Under the pieces are notes generated by a model. The model was not told the origin of the DNA. It ran no database searches and worked only from the letters and a program-made list of their open reading frames with translations. This document shows positions 19,569-28,157 of a stretch of 64,000 nt of DNA, piece by piece (within the stretch, counting starts at the first letter, position 1; the number at the start of each line of letters is the position of its first letter). The stretch comes from Symbiobacterium terraclitae. Lineage in GTDB: Bacteria; Bacillota; Sulfobacillia; Symbiobacteriales; Symbiobacteriaceae. The stretch spans positions 1 through 64,000 of the forward strand of contig NZ_JAGGLG010000006.1 of NCBI RefSeq assembly GCF_017874315.1, in the 5' to 3' direction. Made by a program: the position numbers and the translations under genes.

Positions 19569-20633
19569 ATGTCCCACCTGTACGAACCGGACCGGCCCCG
19601 CTCCGCCCGGCGCGAGTGGCGCCGGCGGGAAGAGCGGCGCAGGCGCTACGCCCGCAGGCGTGCGGTCGCCCTCCTCGTCGTGACCGGGCTGCTGGTTGGA
19701 CTGGGCTTCGGCATCCGCTGGGTCGTGCTGCGCCTGTCCGGGACCGCGGAGCCGACGGCTGCCCCGCCTTCCCGCACCCCGGACGCGCAGTCTCCGGCTG
19801 CACTGCCCTTCACGCCCGAACGCCTGATCCCGGGCCCCGACCTGAACGACGACGGCGTGCCGGAACGGATTGCGGTCTCCGCCCTCGAGGACGGGCGGAT
19901 GCGGGTGGCGCTCCTCACCGGACCCGAGGATGAGCCGGGTATTGTCGGCCAGGTCGTCACCGTGGCCGAGGGCACGGTCGACATCGTGGTCCTTCCCCGT
20001 GCCGGGCACCTGCTGGTGTGGCGCGGTTCGCTGCCGGGTGAGGGTGAGCCGGTCGCGGTGGCGGTGGGTGGCGATACGGCCCTGGAGGCCCGGGGGGGCG
20101 AGCCCTTCTACCGGGCATGGTCGCTGGACATGAACTTCGGCCTGGTTCCCGCGGATTACTACGCCGCGGCGGCACCCCTTACTCCCCCCGAACCGACGGT
20201 CATCCTGGTGGACAAGGGCCTGAACGTACTCTGGCACTACCGCGACGGCGAGTTGGTGCAGACGGCGCGGGTCTCGACTGGACGGCACATCGCGGGCCCG
20301 GCCCCGAGTCCGGCGAACTGGGGCGAGAACATGGTGACGCCGCTGGGCCGGTTCACCGTCGACCGCCTGGTACCGGGGATGCCGTACTACAAGGAAGGGA
20401 TCCCTGCACTGGACCCGGCGAACCCCCTGGGGACCAGGTGGATCGGCTTCAGCGTGTTCCCCGGCGACAACGGCTCGCTCTGGGCCATCCACGGCACCCA
20501 CGCGCCGGAGAGCCTCGGCCGGTGGAACTCCGAGGGGTCGATCCTCATGAGCAACCGCGAGGTGGAGAAGCTGTACGATGCCGTGGAGCTGGGCACGCCC
20601 ATCGTCATCCAGGACAGCCTGACCGGGCGTTAG
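19569..20633 (+). CDS. Membrane-anchored L,D-transpeptidase-like protein, catalytic site lost
   Basis: YkuD-fold protein. It has a highly basic N-terminus (1-32), one membrane helix (33-55) and an Asp-rich DLNDDGVPE loop near 91-99 that resembles an FG-GAP or EF-hand-like turn. The YkuD domain is at about 208-350. The first signature half is intact (H308-G-T...SLG). The second half, normally SHGCIRM, reads S321-E-G-S-I-L-M, so the catalytic His, Cys and Arg are replaced by Glu, Ser and Leu. It is therefore probably not a transpeptidase and may bind peptidoglycan. AAGGAGGGAGG precedes ATG 19569. Confidence 0.85.
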   Translation: MSHLYEPDRPRSARREWRRREERRRRYARRRAVALLVVTGLLVGLGFGIRWVVLRLSGTAEPTAAPPSRTPDAQSPAALPFTPERLIPGPDLNDDGVPERIAVSALEDGRMRVALLTGPEDEPGIVGQVVTVAEGTVDIVVLPRAGHLLVWRGSLPGEGEPVAVAVGGDTALEARGGEPFYRAWSLDMNFGLVPADYYAAAAPLTPPEPTVILVDKGLNVLWHYRDGELVQTARVSTGRHIAGPAPSPANWGENMVTPLGRFTVDRLVPGMPYYKEGIPALDPANPLGTRWIGFSVFPGDNGSLWAIHGTHAPESLGRWNSEGSILMSNREVEKLYDAVELGTPIVIQDSLTGR

Positions 20634-20663
20634 TCTGGCCGCCCGGGGCTCGAGAAATGAAGG

Positions 20664-20700
20664 CGGCGACCCTCCCTCACGGGACGGTCGCCGTTTCTGT
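20664..20700 (+). terminator. Rho-independent terminator after the YkuD-like gene
   Basis: CGGCGACC pairs with GGTCGCCG (20664-20693) and is followed on the plus strand by TTTCTGTT. Confidence 0.75.
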
Positions 20701-20724
20701 TGGCACGATCTTAGGGGTGCCTTT

Positions 20725-21792
20725 TCACTTCCCGGGGTCGCTGCCGGTGTCATCCGCCGGCCGGCCGCCGCCCGGGGCGTAGGTGGGATAGTACGGGGGC
20801 GAAGCCGCCTGCCCGTCGGTGCCGCCACCGTTGCCGCTCCGTCCGCCGGGCCGCCCGCTGCCGCCACGGCCCCTGCGAGCCCGCACGATGAGCCAGATCA
20901 GGCCGCCCACGAGCCCGCCCACCACCGCCAGGAAGAGCAGGACCGGGATCAGCGCCACGAGCCCGATCAGCAGCGACTCGGCCAGCGCGACGGTGTTGTG
21001 CCACGACTGCAGGAAGCCGTCACGAATGCGCTCGCCCAGCGTCTGCGGGTCGCGCACCGGCGTGGGTACGCCGGGCTCGTAGAGGTTCACCCGGATGGTG
21101 CTGAAGGCCACCTGATTGGCGAGGTAGTTGTACCGCCCCTTCAGCGACTCGAGGTCCGCGGTCACCCGGGCGATCTCGCGTTCGAGCTCGATCATCTCGG
21201 TGACCGAGCCGCTCTTCTCGTACAGCTTCCTGAGCTGAGCCAGGTGGGCCTCGCCGGTCTGAATGCGGGCCTCCAGGTCGAGGTACTCCTCGGTGACATC
21301 GTTGGTCCACTGCCGCAGGTCGATCTGCTCGCCCAGGGTGTTCATCAGGTCCAGGACCGACCCGTAGCTGCCGGCCGGCACCCGCACGGTCATGTTGACC
21401 CGACGCCCGCTCTCGCGGGTGCCCGTCACCCGGTTCTCCTGCACGTAGCCGCCGGCGGCGCGCACCGCCTCGTTGATGGCGTCCAGCGCATCGTCGACGT
21501 TGCGCACGCTCAGCTCGACCTCGGCGTTCTGGATGATCTTCCGGTCGGCGACCGATGCCGTCACGCTCGCCACGGGTGCGCCCGCCGTGTCGCGGATGGA
21601 GAGGGAAAGGGACTTCACCGCCCCGTCCGCAGGAGCCTGCGCCGCCGGTGCAGCCCCGGGCGCGGAGGCGTTGGAGCTGCCGCGGTACCCGCCCGTGGCC
21701 ATCTCGCTGGAGCCGGACCCGCCCGCGCCACAGCCGGTGAGGACCACGCTCAGTATCAGGCCAAGCATGAGCCAGATGGTTCTCTTTCTCAT
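20725..21792 (-). CDS. DUF4349 lipoprotein
   Basis: Surface lipoprotein of 355 residues. The lipobox LTGC is near residue 20. A Ser/Ala/Pro-rich linker and the DUF4349 domain follow, including IIQNAEVELSVRNVDDALDAI and a coiled-coil around 160-225. A second membrane helix lies near 260-300, with a Gly/Arg/Pro-rich cytoplasmic tail. The start is ATG 21792; GAGAGGGG is 11 bases upstream. The role of the family is unknown. Confidence 0.82.
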   Translation of the reverse strand: MRKRTIWLMLGLILSVVLTGCGAGGSGSSEMATGGYRGSSNASAPGAAPAAQAPADGAVKSLSLSIRDTAGAPVASVTASVADRKIIQNAEVELSVRNVDDALDAINEAVRAAGGYVQENRVTGTRESGRRVNMTVRVPAGSYGSVLDLMNTLGEQIDLRQWTNDVTEEYLDLEARIQTGEAHLAQLRKLYEKSGSVTEMIELEREIARVTADLESLKGRYNYLANQVAFSTIRVNLYEPGVPTPVRDPQTLGERIRDGFLQSWHNTVALAESLLIGLVALIPVLLFLAVVGGLVGGLIWLIVRARRGRGGSGRPGGRSGNGGGTDGQAASPPYYPTYAPGGGRPADDTGSDPGK

Positions 21793-21954
21793 CCGGAGCA
21801 ACCCCTCTCTGTGACTCCGTCTCGCACAATAGACGTATGATCGACCCTACCCGTTTCCGGACTCCCACTCTGGGTGTTCTTCAAGTCTGAACGGTTTTCC
21901 TGTGCCGTCGAACGGGCTCGGGACGTGGCGGCCGCGCCGACGCGCGTGAACCCT

Positions 21955-23106
21955 GAAGTTCCGACGCTTTGAGAGCGGTTCCGAGGCTTGAGCCAGAGTG
22001 TCTGTCTGACGAACTCACGCCGCGTGCGGTTCTGAGGCAGTCTCAAACCGTCGGAGGTTCGCGGCGTCCAAGGGTGCCACGGGCGTACCGGGGGCCCCTG
22101 GGCATGCCGGGAGGTGTCAGGGCGTGCCGGAGGGGCCCAGGGCGTGCCGGAGGGGCCCAGGGCGTGCGGGGAGGCCCAGGGGATGCCGGGGCGGCCCGGG
22201 CACCGCAGCGCTGGTTGAACCCCGAAGTTCCGACGCTTTGAGAGTAGCTCCGAGGCTTGTGCTAGAGGGGCTATCTGGCGAACTCGCTTCGCCTGTGACT
22301 TCGCGGCAGTCTCAAACCGTCGGAGGTTCGCTGCGTCCAAGGAGGCCACGGGCGTACCGGGGGCCCCGGGGCATGCCGGGAGGTCTCAGGGCGTGCCGGA
22401 AGGGCCCAGAGCGTGCGGGGGGACCCAGGGGATGCCGGGCGGCCCAGGGGATGACTGGGCGGCCCAGGGGATGCCGGGTTGGCCCGGGCGCCGCGGCGCT
22501 GGTTGAACCCCGAAGTTCCGACGCTTTGAGCGTAGCTCCGAGGCTTGTGCTAGAGGGGCTGTCTGTCGAACTCTCTCCGCGTGCGGCTCCGAGGCAGTCT
22601 CAAACCGTCGGAGGTTCGCTGCGTCCCCGGGGTCCCAGGGCGTTTCGAGGGTGCTGGGGGTGCCGGGAGGCCCAGGGGTGCCGAGGGGGCCGGGGCATCC
22701 CGGGCGCCGAGGCGCTGGTTGAACCCCGAAGTTCCGACGCTTTGAGCGTAGCTCCGAGGCTTGTGCTAGAGGGGCTATCTGGCGAACTCGCTTCGCCTGT
22801 GACTTCGCGGCAGTCTCAAACCGTCGGAGGTTCGCTGCGTCCAAGGGGTCCACGGGCGTACCGGGGGTCCCAGGGCATGCCGGGAGGTCTCAGGGCGTGC
22901 CGGAGGGGCCCAGGGGATGCCGGGGCGCCCCAGGGGATGCCGGGGGGCCCACGGGGTGCTGAGGGGGCCGGGGCGTCCCGGGCGGCGCTGGTTGAACCCC
23001 GAAGTTCCGGCGCCTTGAGAGCAGCTCCGAGGCTTGTGCTAGAGGGGCCGCCTGGCGAACTCGCTTCGCCTGTGACTTCGAGGCAGTCTCAAACCGTCGG
23101 AGGTTC
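21955..23106 (+). repeat. Cluster A of the 106-bp palindromic repeat (five copies)
   Basis: The gene-free stretch 21793-23224 holds five direct copies of a 106-bp element at 21955-22060, 22224-22329, 22512-22617, 22728-22833 and 23001-23106. Each starts with GAAGTTCCGACGCTTTGAGA and ends with TCTCAAACCGTCGGAGGTTC (small variants), ends that pair with each other over about 20 bases. The conserved interior includes GGCTTGTGCTAGAGGGGCT and a small hairpin GGCGAACTCGCTTCGCC. Copies are separated by 110-182 bases of degenerate GC-rich minisatellite built of GGCATGCCGGGAGG and GGGCCCAGGG units. No protein-coding gene is credible here. Confidence 0.9.
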
Positions 23107-23167
23107 GCGACTGTCGATCACCGAGCACCTCAGGACCAGCCGTCCCGTCCCCGAGCCGAGCCAACAG

Positions 23168-23200
23168 AAAACGCAGTGGTGCACGGCGTGCACCACTGCG
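23168..23200 (-). terminator. Rho-independent terminator of the acyl-CoA operon
   Basis: A perfect 13-bp stem (CGCAGTGGTGCAC) with a three-base loop is followed on the minus strand by TTTTC. It lies 25 bases after the carboxyltransferase stop. Confidence 0.88.
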
Positions 23201-23224
23201 AAAGGCGATGTTCGTTCCAGATCA

Positions 23225-24751
23225 CTACACCGGCGGGACGGCGTGCTTCTTCTCCGGCCAGCGGAGCTGCTTGCTCTCGTAGAAGGCGAACCGGGCCAGC
23301 AGCTCGTCCCGAACACGGTCAAAGGGGATGATGGCGTCGACGATCAGCTCGGAGGCCAGGCGGTAGATGTCGATGTCCCGCCGGTACTCCTCCCGGAGCT
23401 GGGCGACGTAGGCCTCCCGCTCCTCCGGTGGCTTCTCGGCGATCTTGTTGGCGTACACGGCGTTCACCGCGGCCTCGGGTCCCATCACCGCGATCGAGGC
23501 CGTCGGCAGGGCCAGCGTGCAGTCCGGCTCGAAGCCGGGACCGGCCATAGCGTAGAGGCCCGCGCCATAGGCCTTGCGCACCACCAGGCAGATCTTCGGC
23601 ACCGTCGCCTCGCTGACAGCCGCGATGAACTTGGCCCCGTGCCGGATAATGCCCTGCCGCTCCACCTTCGTGCCAATCATGAAGCCCGGGACGTCGGCCA
23701 GGAAGAGCAGGGGGATCTCGAAGGCGTCGCAGAGCCAGATGAAGCGGGCGGCCTTGTCGGCCGAGTCGACGAAGAGCACCCCGCCCTTGACTCGCGGCTG
23801 GTTGGCCACGATGCCCACCACGCGGCCGCCCATCCGGGCGAAGCCGGTGATCAGCTCGGGCGCAAACCGCTTCTTGATCTCGAACCAGGTGCCCTCGTCG
23901 ATGATGCGGTCGATCAGCTCGTACATGTCAAAGGCGGCGTTCTGGTTGACCGGGATGATCTCCTCCAGCAACCGGCCGGACCTCGGCTCCACCGGCGCGG
24001 TGTCTGCGGGCCGCTCGCCGGTACGCTGCGGGAAGTAGCTCAGGTAGCGCCTGGCGAGCTGGATGGCCTCCTCCTCGCTCTCGCACAGCACGTCGCCGCA
24101 ACCGGAGATCGCCGTGTGCATCTCCGCGCCGCCCATCTCCTCCAGCGTCACCTTCTCGCCGATCACCATCTCGGCCATGCGGGGCGATCCCAGATACATG
24201 GAGGCGTTGCCCTTCACCATGAGGACAACGTCGCAGAAGGCCGGGATGTACGCCCCACCGGCCGCGCTCGGTCCGAAGAGCAGGCAGATCTGCGGCACCA
24301 GGCCGCTCAGCCGAACCTCGTTGTAGAAGATCCGGCCAGCGTGGCGGCGGCCGGGGAACATCTCCACCTGGTCGGTGATGCGCGCCCCGGCGGAGTCCAC
24401 CAGGTAGAAGAGCGGCACCCGCAGTCGTTCCGCGGTCTCCTGGATCCGCAGGATCTTCTCCACCGTGCGGGCGCCCCACGAGCCTGCCTTCACGGTGGAG
24501 TCGTTGGCCATGATCGCCACCGGGCGGCCGTCGATGCGCCCCAGGCCGGTGATCACGCCGTCAGCCGGCAGGTCGCCGGCCTCGCAGTTCGCGAAGAGCC
24601 CGTCCTCGACGAAGGAGCCGGCGTCCACCAGCAGCCGGATCCGCTCCCGCGCGAACAACTTCCCCTTGGCCCTGGCCTGCTCGTGGTACCGCTCTGCTCC
24701 CCCCTTCTTGATGCGCTCCTCCCGCGCCCTCAGTTCCGCATCCAGGCTCAT
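23225..24751 (-). CDS. Acyl-CoA carboxylase, carboxyltransferase (beta) subunit
   Basis: Crotonase-fold carboxyltransferase that moves CO2 from carboxybiotin to an acyl-CoA. The 508 residues hold both halves of the family: the N-terminal acyl-CoA site (VDSAGARITDQVEMFPGR, FGPSAAGGAYIPAFCD) and the C-terminal carboxybiotin site (VDSADKAARFIWLCDAF, RKAYGAGLYAM). Possible substrates are propionyl-, methylcrotonyl- or geranyl-CoA; sequence reading alone cannot decide. The biotin carrier is encoded about 5 kb upstream in the same gene group, but no biotin carboxylase is in the window. The 24752-25035 gap shows no gene. Confidence 0.9.
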   Translation of the reverse strand: MSLDAELRAREERIKKGGAERYHEQARAKGKLFARERIRLLVDAGSFVEDGLFANCEAGDLPADGVITGLGRIDGRPVAIMANDSTVKAGSWGARTVEKILRIQETAERLRVPLFYLVDSAGARITDQVEMFPGRRHAGRIFYNEVRLSGLVPQICLLFGPSAAGGAYIPAFCDVVLMVKGNASMYLGSPRMAEMVIGEKVTLEEMGGAEMHTAISGCGDVLCESEEEAIQLARRYLSYFPQRTGERPADTAPVEPRSGRLLEEIIPVNQNAAFDMYELIDRIIDEGTWFEIKKRFAPELITGFARMGGRVVGIVANQPRVKGGVLFVDSADKAARFIWLCDAFEIPLLFLADVPGFMIGTKVERQGIIRHGAKFIAAVSEATVPKICLVVRKAYGAGLYAMAGPGFEPDCTLALPTASIAVMGPEAAVNAVYANKIAEKPPEEREAYVAQLREEYRRDIDIYRLASELIVDAIIPFDRVRDELLARFAFYESKQLRWPEKKHAVPPV

Positions 24752-25035
24752 CGGCCTCTCCCCCTCTGCCGATTCTCTCTGTTCCTCCGCTCCGTTTCGG
24801 ACGGTCGGGTGAGTGCACGCTGCGGCGGCCCTCCCCGTCCGTTTCCGCAGTTCAGTCCGGCATCGGCGTGCCGCGTCGGTGCACCCCGCTATGGCTCACT
24901 ACGGGATCAGCACTCTGCCGCGCAGTTGCGGCGCAGCCACGCTGCCTGGCGCCGCTACCGCTCTCCTCAGCCAGGACCGTCACCGTGCGGAGCATTCCAT
25001 CACCATCCCGCCGCCCCCGCAGCTCTCCCCCGACG

Positions 25036-26001
25036 CTATCGCAGCGCACGCAGGGCGCGCTCGATGGCCTCGACACCCTGGGTCTCCGCCGCCAGCGCCC
25101 GCTCCAGGCAGGCGGCCAGCGCGGCCCGGCGCTCCACGAGCCCGGCCCCCGGGTAGGGAGCCAGCGACACCGCCTCCGCGAGGGCCTCCACCACGCGCCG
25201 GTACGCCTCCGCCGCCCGGGGCAGCGTGTCGGCCTCCGGGTACCGCGCCGCCAGTTGTTCCAGGTAAGCCGCCGCATCGCTGCGGGCGGCGTGGAGCACG
25301 GCAAGGTTGTAGCTGTGGCCCCGGCCCGGCTCAGGCCCGTGCAGCGGCAGGCTGGTCGTGGCCAGCGTCGTGCGCCAGAACTGATACGCCTGACGCCCGT
25401 GCTGCAGCCACATGTCCCGCGACGGAGGCGCCCAGAAGTGGTCGACGGCGAAGCGCAGCGACGCCACCTCAGCTGCGCGCCGGTCGAAGTCGGGCGCAAT
25501 GTCCAGCAGCGTGATCACCTCGGCCCGGGTGAACGCCGCGTGCTCGGCGGGTGGCCAGTCGGCGACGTCCATCCACCGGGGCTCGACCGGGTAGGACTGC
25601 GTCAGGCAGGCCCAGCGGTCGCCGTCGATCCCCACCACCAGGCCGTACTCGCCTGACCCCAGCAGGTCGTACACAACGGCCGGCCGCCCGTCCTCCACCG
25701 AGCGGGCCACCCGCTCGATCACCTCGGCCCTGACCTCGCTGTACCCCGGGTCGACGGGCCGGGCCGCCACCCGCTTGAGCCAGCAGCCGAGCCGCTCCCA
25801 GAGCGGGATGACCTCGTGGAAGTTGAGCTCCGTCGGGGCAGAGGGCGAAACGACCAGGTCGAGGGTCAGCCGGAAGGCGTGGCCGCTGACCCCCATGAGA
25901 TATGTAGGCTCCAGGCGGCGCCCGGCATGGGTAAGCAGCCCGCCCAGGGCGCCCGCAAGCGTGACTCGGTGCTCCATCAAGGCTACGTCGTTCAGCAGCA
26001 A
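25036..26001 (-). CDS. BtrH_N/papain-like-fold protein (function unknown)
   Basis: The 321-residue product resembles proteins with a butirosin-BtrH-type N-terminal domain: an early region with MGVSGHAFRLTLDL and a second beta region with RPAVVYDLLGSGEYGLVVG, followed by a helical C-terminus. I see no convincing Cys nucleophile. The TTG at 26001 is chosen because GGAGGGAG lies five bases upstream; the longer ORF overlaps the enoyl-CoA hydratase gene. It sits between that gene and the carboxyltransferase gene, which suggests a link to acyl-CoA chemistry, but the family assignment is tentative. Confidence 0.6.
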   Translation of the reverse strand: MLLNDVALMEHRVTLAGALGGLLTHAGRRLEPTYLMGVSGHAFRLTLDLVVSPSAPTELNFHEVIPLWERLGCWLKRVAARPVDPGYSEVRAEVIERVARSVEDGRPAVVYDLLGSGEYGLVVGIDGDRWACLTQSYPVEPRWMDVADWPPAEHAAFTRAEVITLLDIAPDFDRRAAEVASLRFAVDHFWAPPSRDMWLQHGRQAYQFWRTTLATTSLPLHGPEPGRGHSYNLAVLHAARSDAAAYLEQLAARYPEADTLPRAAEAYRRVVEALAEAVSLAPYPGAGLVERRAALAACLERALAAETQGVEAIERALRALR

Positions 26002-26044
26002 CGTGACTCCCTCCGCTGTTGCAGCTACTCGCCCAGTGTCGCAG

Positions 26045-26815
26045 CTATTCTCCCCTGAAAACCGGCGGGCGGCGCTCCGCGAAGGCCCTGAGCCCTTCCA
26101 GCCTGTCCTGCGTCTGCACGATGGACCGGTACTCCCGCCACTCTGCGGCAAGGCCGGCGGCGAGGCCGGGCCCGGCGTCGATGGCCCGCTTGGCGGCCCG
26201 CACCGCCAGCGGCGCCTGCCTGGCGATCTGCTCGGCCATCGCCCTGGCGGCGTCCAGCAGGTTCGGCCTGTCCACCACCCGGTTGACCAGGCCCAGTTCC
26301 AACGCCTCGCCCGCCGTCAGGCGGCGAGCGGTGAAGATCAGTTCCTTCGCCTTCGCCGGTCCGATCAGGGCCGGCAGGCGGGCGCAGCCGCCGGCGCCTG
26401 GGATGATGCCCCAGCCGACCTCGGTCAGGCCCATCTGCGCATCGTCCGCGGCGATCCGGATGTCGCAGGCCAGTGCCAGCTCGAGCCCGCCGCCGAACGC
26501 CATGCCGTGGATGGCCGCGATCACCGGCACCGGCAGCTGGGCGACGCTGTTCACCGCCTCCCGCAGGGCGTGGACGGTCGCCACCACGGCGGCCTCCTCC
26601 ATCCCCTGCCGCTCCTTCAGGTCGGCGCCGCTGCAGAAGGACTTGGCCTCGCCCCCGTGGAGGACCACCACCCGCACCGACCTGTCCACGGCCATCTGGT
26701 CAGCCGCCTCCTGCAGGTCGGCCACCACCTGGCCCGACAGCGCGTTGTGCCGCTCCGGGTTGTTCAGGGCCACCCAGGCGATCGGCCCCTCGCGGGTCAG
26801 GAGCACTCTTTTCAT
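26045..26815 (-). CDS. Enoyl-CoA hydratase/isomerase family protein
   Basis: Crotonase-fold enzyme of 256 residues that probably hydrates an unsaturated acyl-CoA. The oxyanion-hole segments are present (SFCSGADLKE and HGMAFGGGLELALACD), and Glu in GLTEVGWGIIPGAGG matches the catalytic region. ATG 26815 follows AAGGAGG. In Bacillus the related YngF acts in a similar cluster. Confidence 0.88.
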   Translation of the reverse strand: MKRVLLTREGPIAWVALNNPERHNALSGQVVADLQEAADQMAVDRSVRVVVLHGGEAKSFCSGADLKERQGMEEAAVVATVHALREAVNSVAQLPVPVIAAIHGMAFGGGLELALACDIRIAADDAQMGLTEVGWGIIPGAGGCARLPALIGPAKAKELIFTARRLTAGEALELGLVNRVVDRPNLLDAARAMAEQIARQAPLAVRAAKRAIDAGPGLAAGLAAEWREYRSIVQTQDRLEGLRAFAERRPPVFRGE

Positions 26816-26879
26816 CCGCACGCCTCCTTCTTCCCTCAGACGCGTCGGCGGTGCTGGCCGCCCCGGCCGGTCTAGGCTG

Positions 26880-27824
26880 TCACTCCCCGACCAGCCTGAA
26901 CCCACGGAAGACCCGCAGGGCGGCGAGCGTCGCCTCGACGGCCGAGCCCTCCCCGACCGGCCAGCTGCCGTCGGTCTGCTGCAGCCCCGCCAGCCGCCCC
27001 AGCAGCCGGAAAGCCAACGCGAAGTGGCGGGCCGCCAGCCCCAGCTCGACGAAGGTCGCCAGCCACCCTGCGATCTCGGGCGCCGTCAGGTCACGCTGCT
27101 CGAGGAGCGCATAGGCAGAGTCCTGTGCTGCGGCGTCCCCGCTGTGGCCCCACACGGCGGCCGCGCGGAAGAGAGCCGCGCTCCGGTCGCTCCCGGACCC
27201 GAGGGCTGCGACGCGCCCAGGCCCGCCCTCCCGGGAGTGCTCAGTCCCTTCGGCGCGGGTGTCACCGGCCCCGTCGGCCAGGGTGCGCCGCAGCCACCTG
27301 GCAGCACGTACGATGGGATCGGGGTGATCGGGCTCCATCACGGCCAGGGTGTACCCAGCGCTCGCCGTGAGGAGCGCGGGGTCCACCCCCTCCTGCGCCG
27401 CCGACCACGACCCGTCCACCGACTGCGACCGGCGCAGGAAGGCCACCGCCCGGGAGGCCATCGGCGACCCGGCCAGCGGCGGGATGTCCCGGAGGTGCGC
27501 CAGGATCTGACAGGTGACAGCGATGGAGGAAGCACCGCTGTCCGCCGCCCCGCGCGCACCGGCGCGCCCCCCGGAGGCAATGGTGTCTTGCCCCTCGTGA
27601 TGCCCGCCGGCCGCGGTGGTGCCGAGCGCCGCTCCCGCCCCACGGGCCACGGCGGCGACCGGAAAGCCCCCGTCACTGTTCTGCAGCCGCTCCAGCGCCC
27701 GCACCACGGCCCGGTCCGGCTCGGTGCGGCCGAGGATCCCTTCCATGCGTGCCACGTCCACTGCGCCGCCGTGGGCCAGGACGAACGCCCTGGCCCGTGC
27801 TACATCCACTTGCGGAACTGCCAC
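26880..27824 (-). CDS. Terpene-cyclase/prenyltransferase-like alpha-toroid protein
   Basis: The 314-residue product carries at least three QW-like repeats of the squalene-cyclase/prenyltransferase toroid (LQNSDGGFP, SQSVDGSW, QQTDGSWP) spaced through a helical protein. A low-complexity Gly/Ala insertion lies near residues 60-95 and another near 180-205. No DXDD cyclase motif is visible and the protein is half the length of squalene cyclases, so it may bind an isoprenoid and not cyclise one. GTG 27824 follows GGAGGAG, six bases after the upstream stop. Confidence 0.65.
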   Translation of the reverse strand: MAVPQVDVARARAFVLAHGGAVDVARMEGILGRTEPDRAVVRALERLQNSDGGFPVAAVARGAGAALGTTAAGGHHEGQDTIASGGRAGARGAADSGASSIAVTCQILAHLRDIPPLAGSPMASRAVAFLRRSQSVDGSWSAAQEGVDPALLTASAGYTLAVMEPDHPDPIVRAARWLRRTLADGAGDTRAEGTEHSREGGPGRVAALGSGSDRSAALFRAAAVWGHSGDAAAQDSAYALLEQRDLTAPEIAGWLATFVELGLAARHFALAFRLLGRLAGLQQTDGSWPVGEGSAVEATLAALRVFRGFRLVGE

Positions 27825-27830
27825 AGGTAC

Positions 27831-28154
27831 TTACTCCTCCACGGTGATCTCCATGCGCAGCAGGGCGGCGGCGAAGGTCTTGCCCAGGTTGTCGCTGCGC
27901 AGCGAGCGCGGCGCGCCGCCGCCCAGTGCGCCGTGTACCAGGAACTTCAACGCCTGGACGTTGGGTACCTCCCACCGCTCCACCGGCCCGGTGGCCACGG
28001 GGCGGAAGTACTCCGCCACCCGCTCCTTGGTGACGTGCCTCCGGATGATCTCCCAGGCCGCGTCGTCGTTGGCGAAGAGCGAGATGTCCGAGGCGTCGCC
28101 CTTGTCCCCCGAACGGGCGTGGCAGATCTCCACCAGCCGAACGCGCCTCGCCAT
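27831..28154 (-). CDS. AtuA C-terminal-like ferredoxin-fold protein
   Basis: A 107-residue protein with the motif ICHARSGDKGDASDISLFA, typical of the small domain found fused to or beside AtuA/DUF1446 proteins. Here it is a separate gene, three bases after the AtuA stop, so the two polypeptides probably form one complex. Confidence 0.8.
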   Translation of the reverse strand: MARRVRLVEICHARSGDKGDASDISLFANDDAAWEIIRRHVTKERVAEYFRPVATGPVERWEVPNVQALKFLVHGALGGGAPRSLRSDNLGKTFAAALLRMEITVEE

Positions 28155-28157
28155 CGG

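Noticed and set aside
21955-23106. CRISPR array
   Set aside because: The repeated unit is 106 bases, strongly palindromic at its ends, and the DNA between copies is itself repetitive and of variable length. No cas gene is nearby.
22124-25156. A 1010-codon plus-strand frame through repeat cluster A and the carboxyltransferase gene
   Set aside because: It is open only because the repeats and the third-position GC bias lack stops; the carboxyltransferase on the other strand is real.
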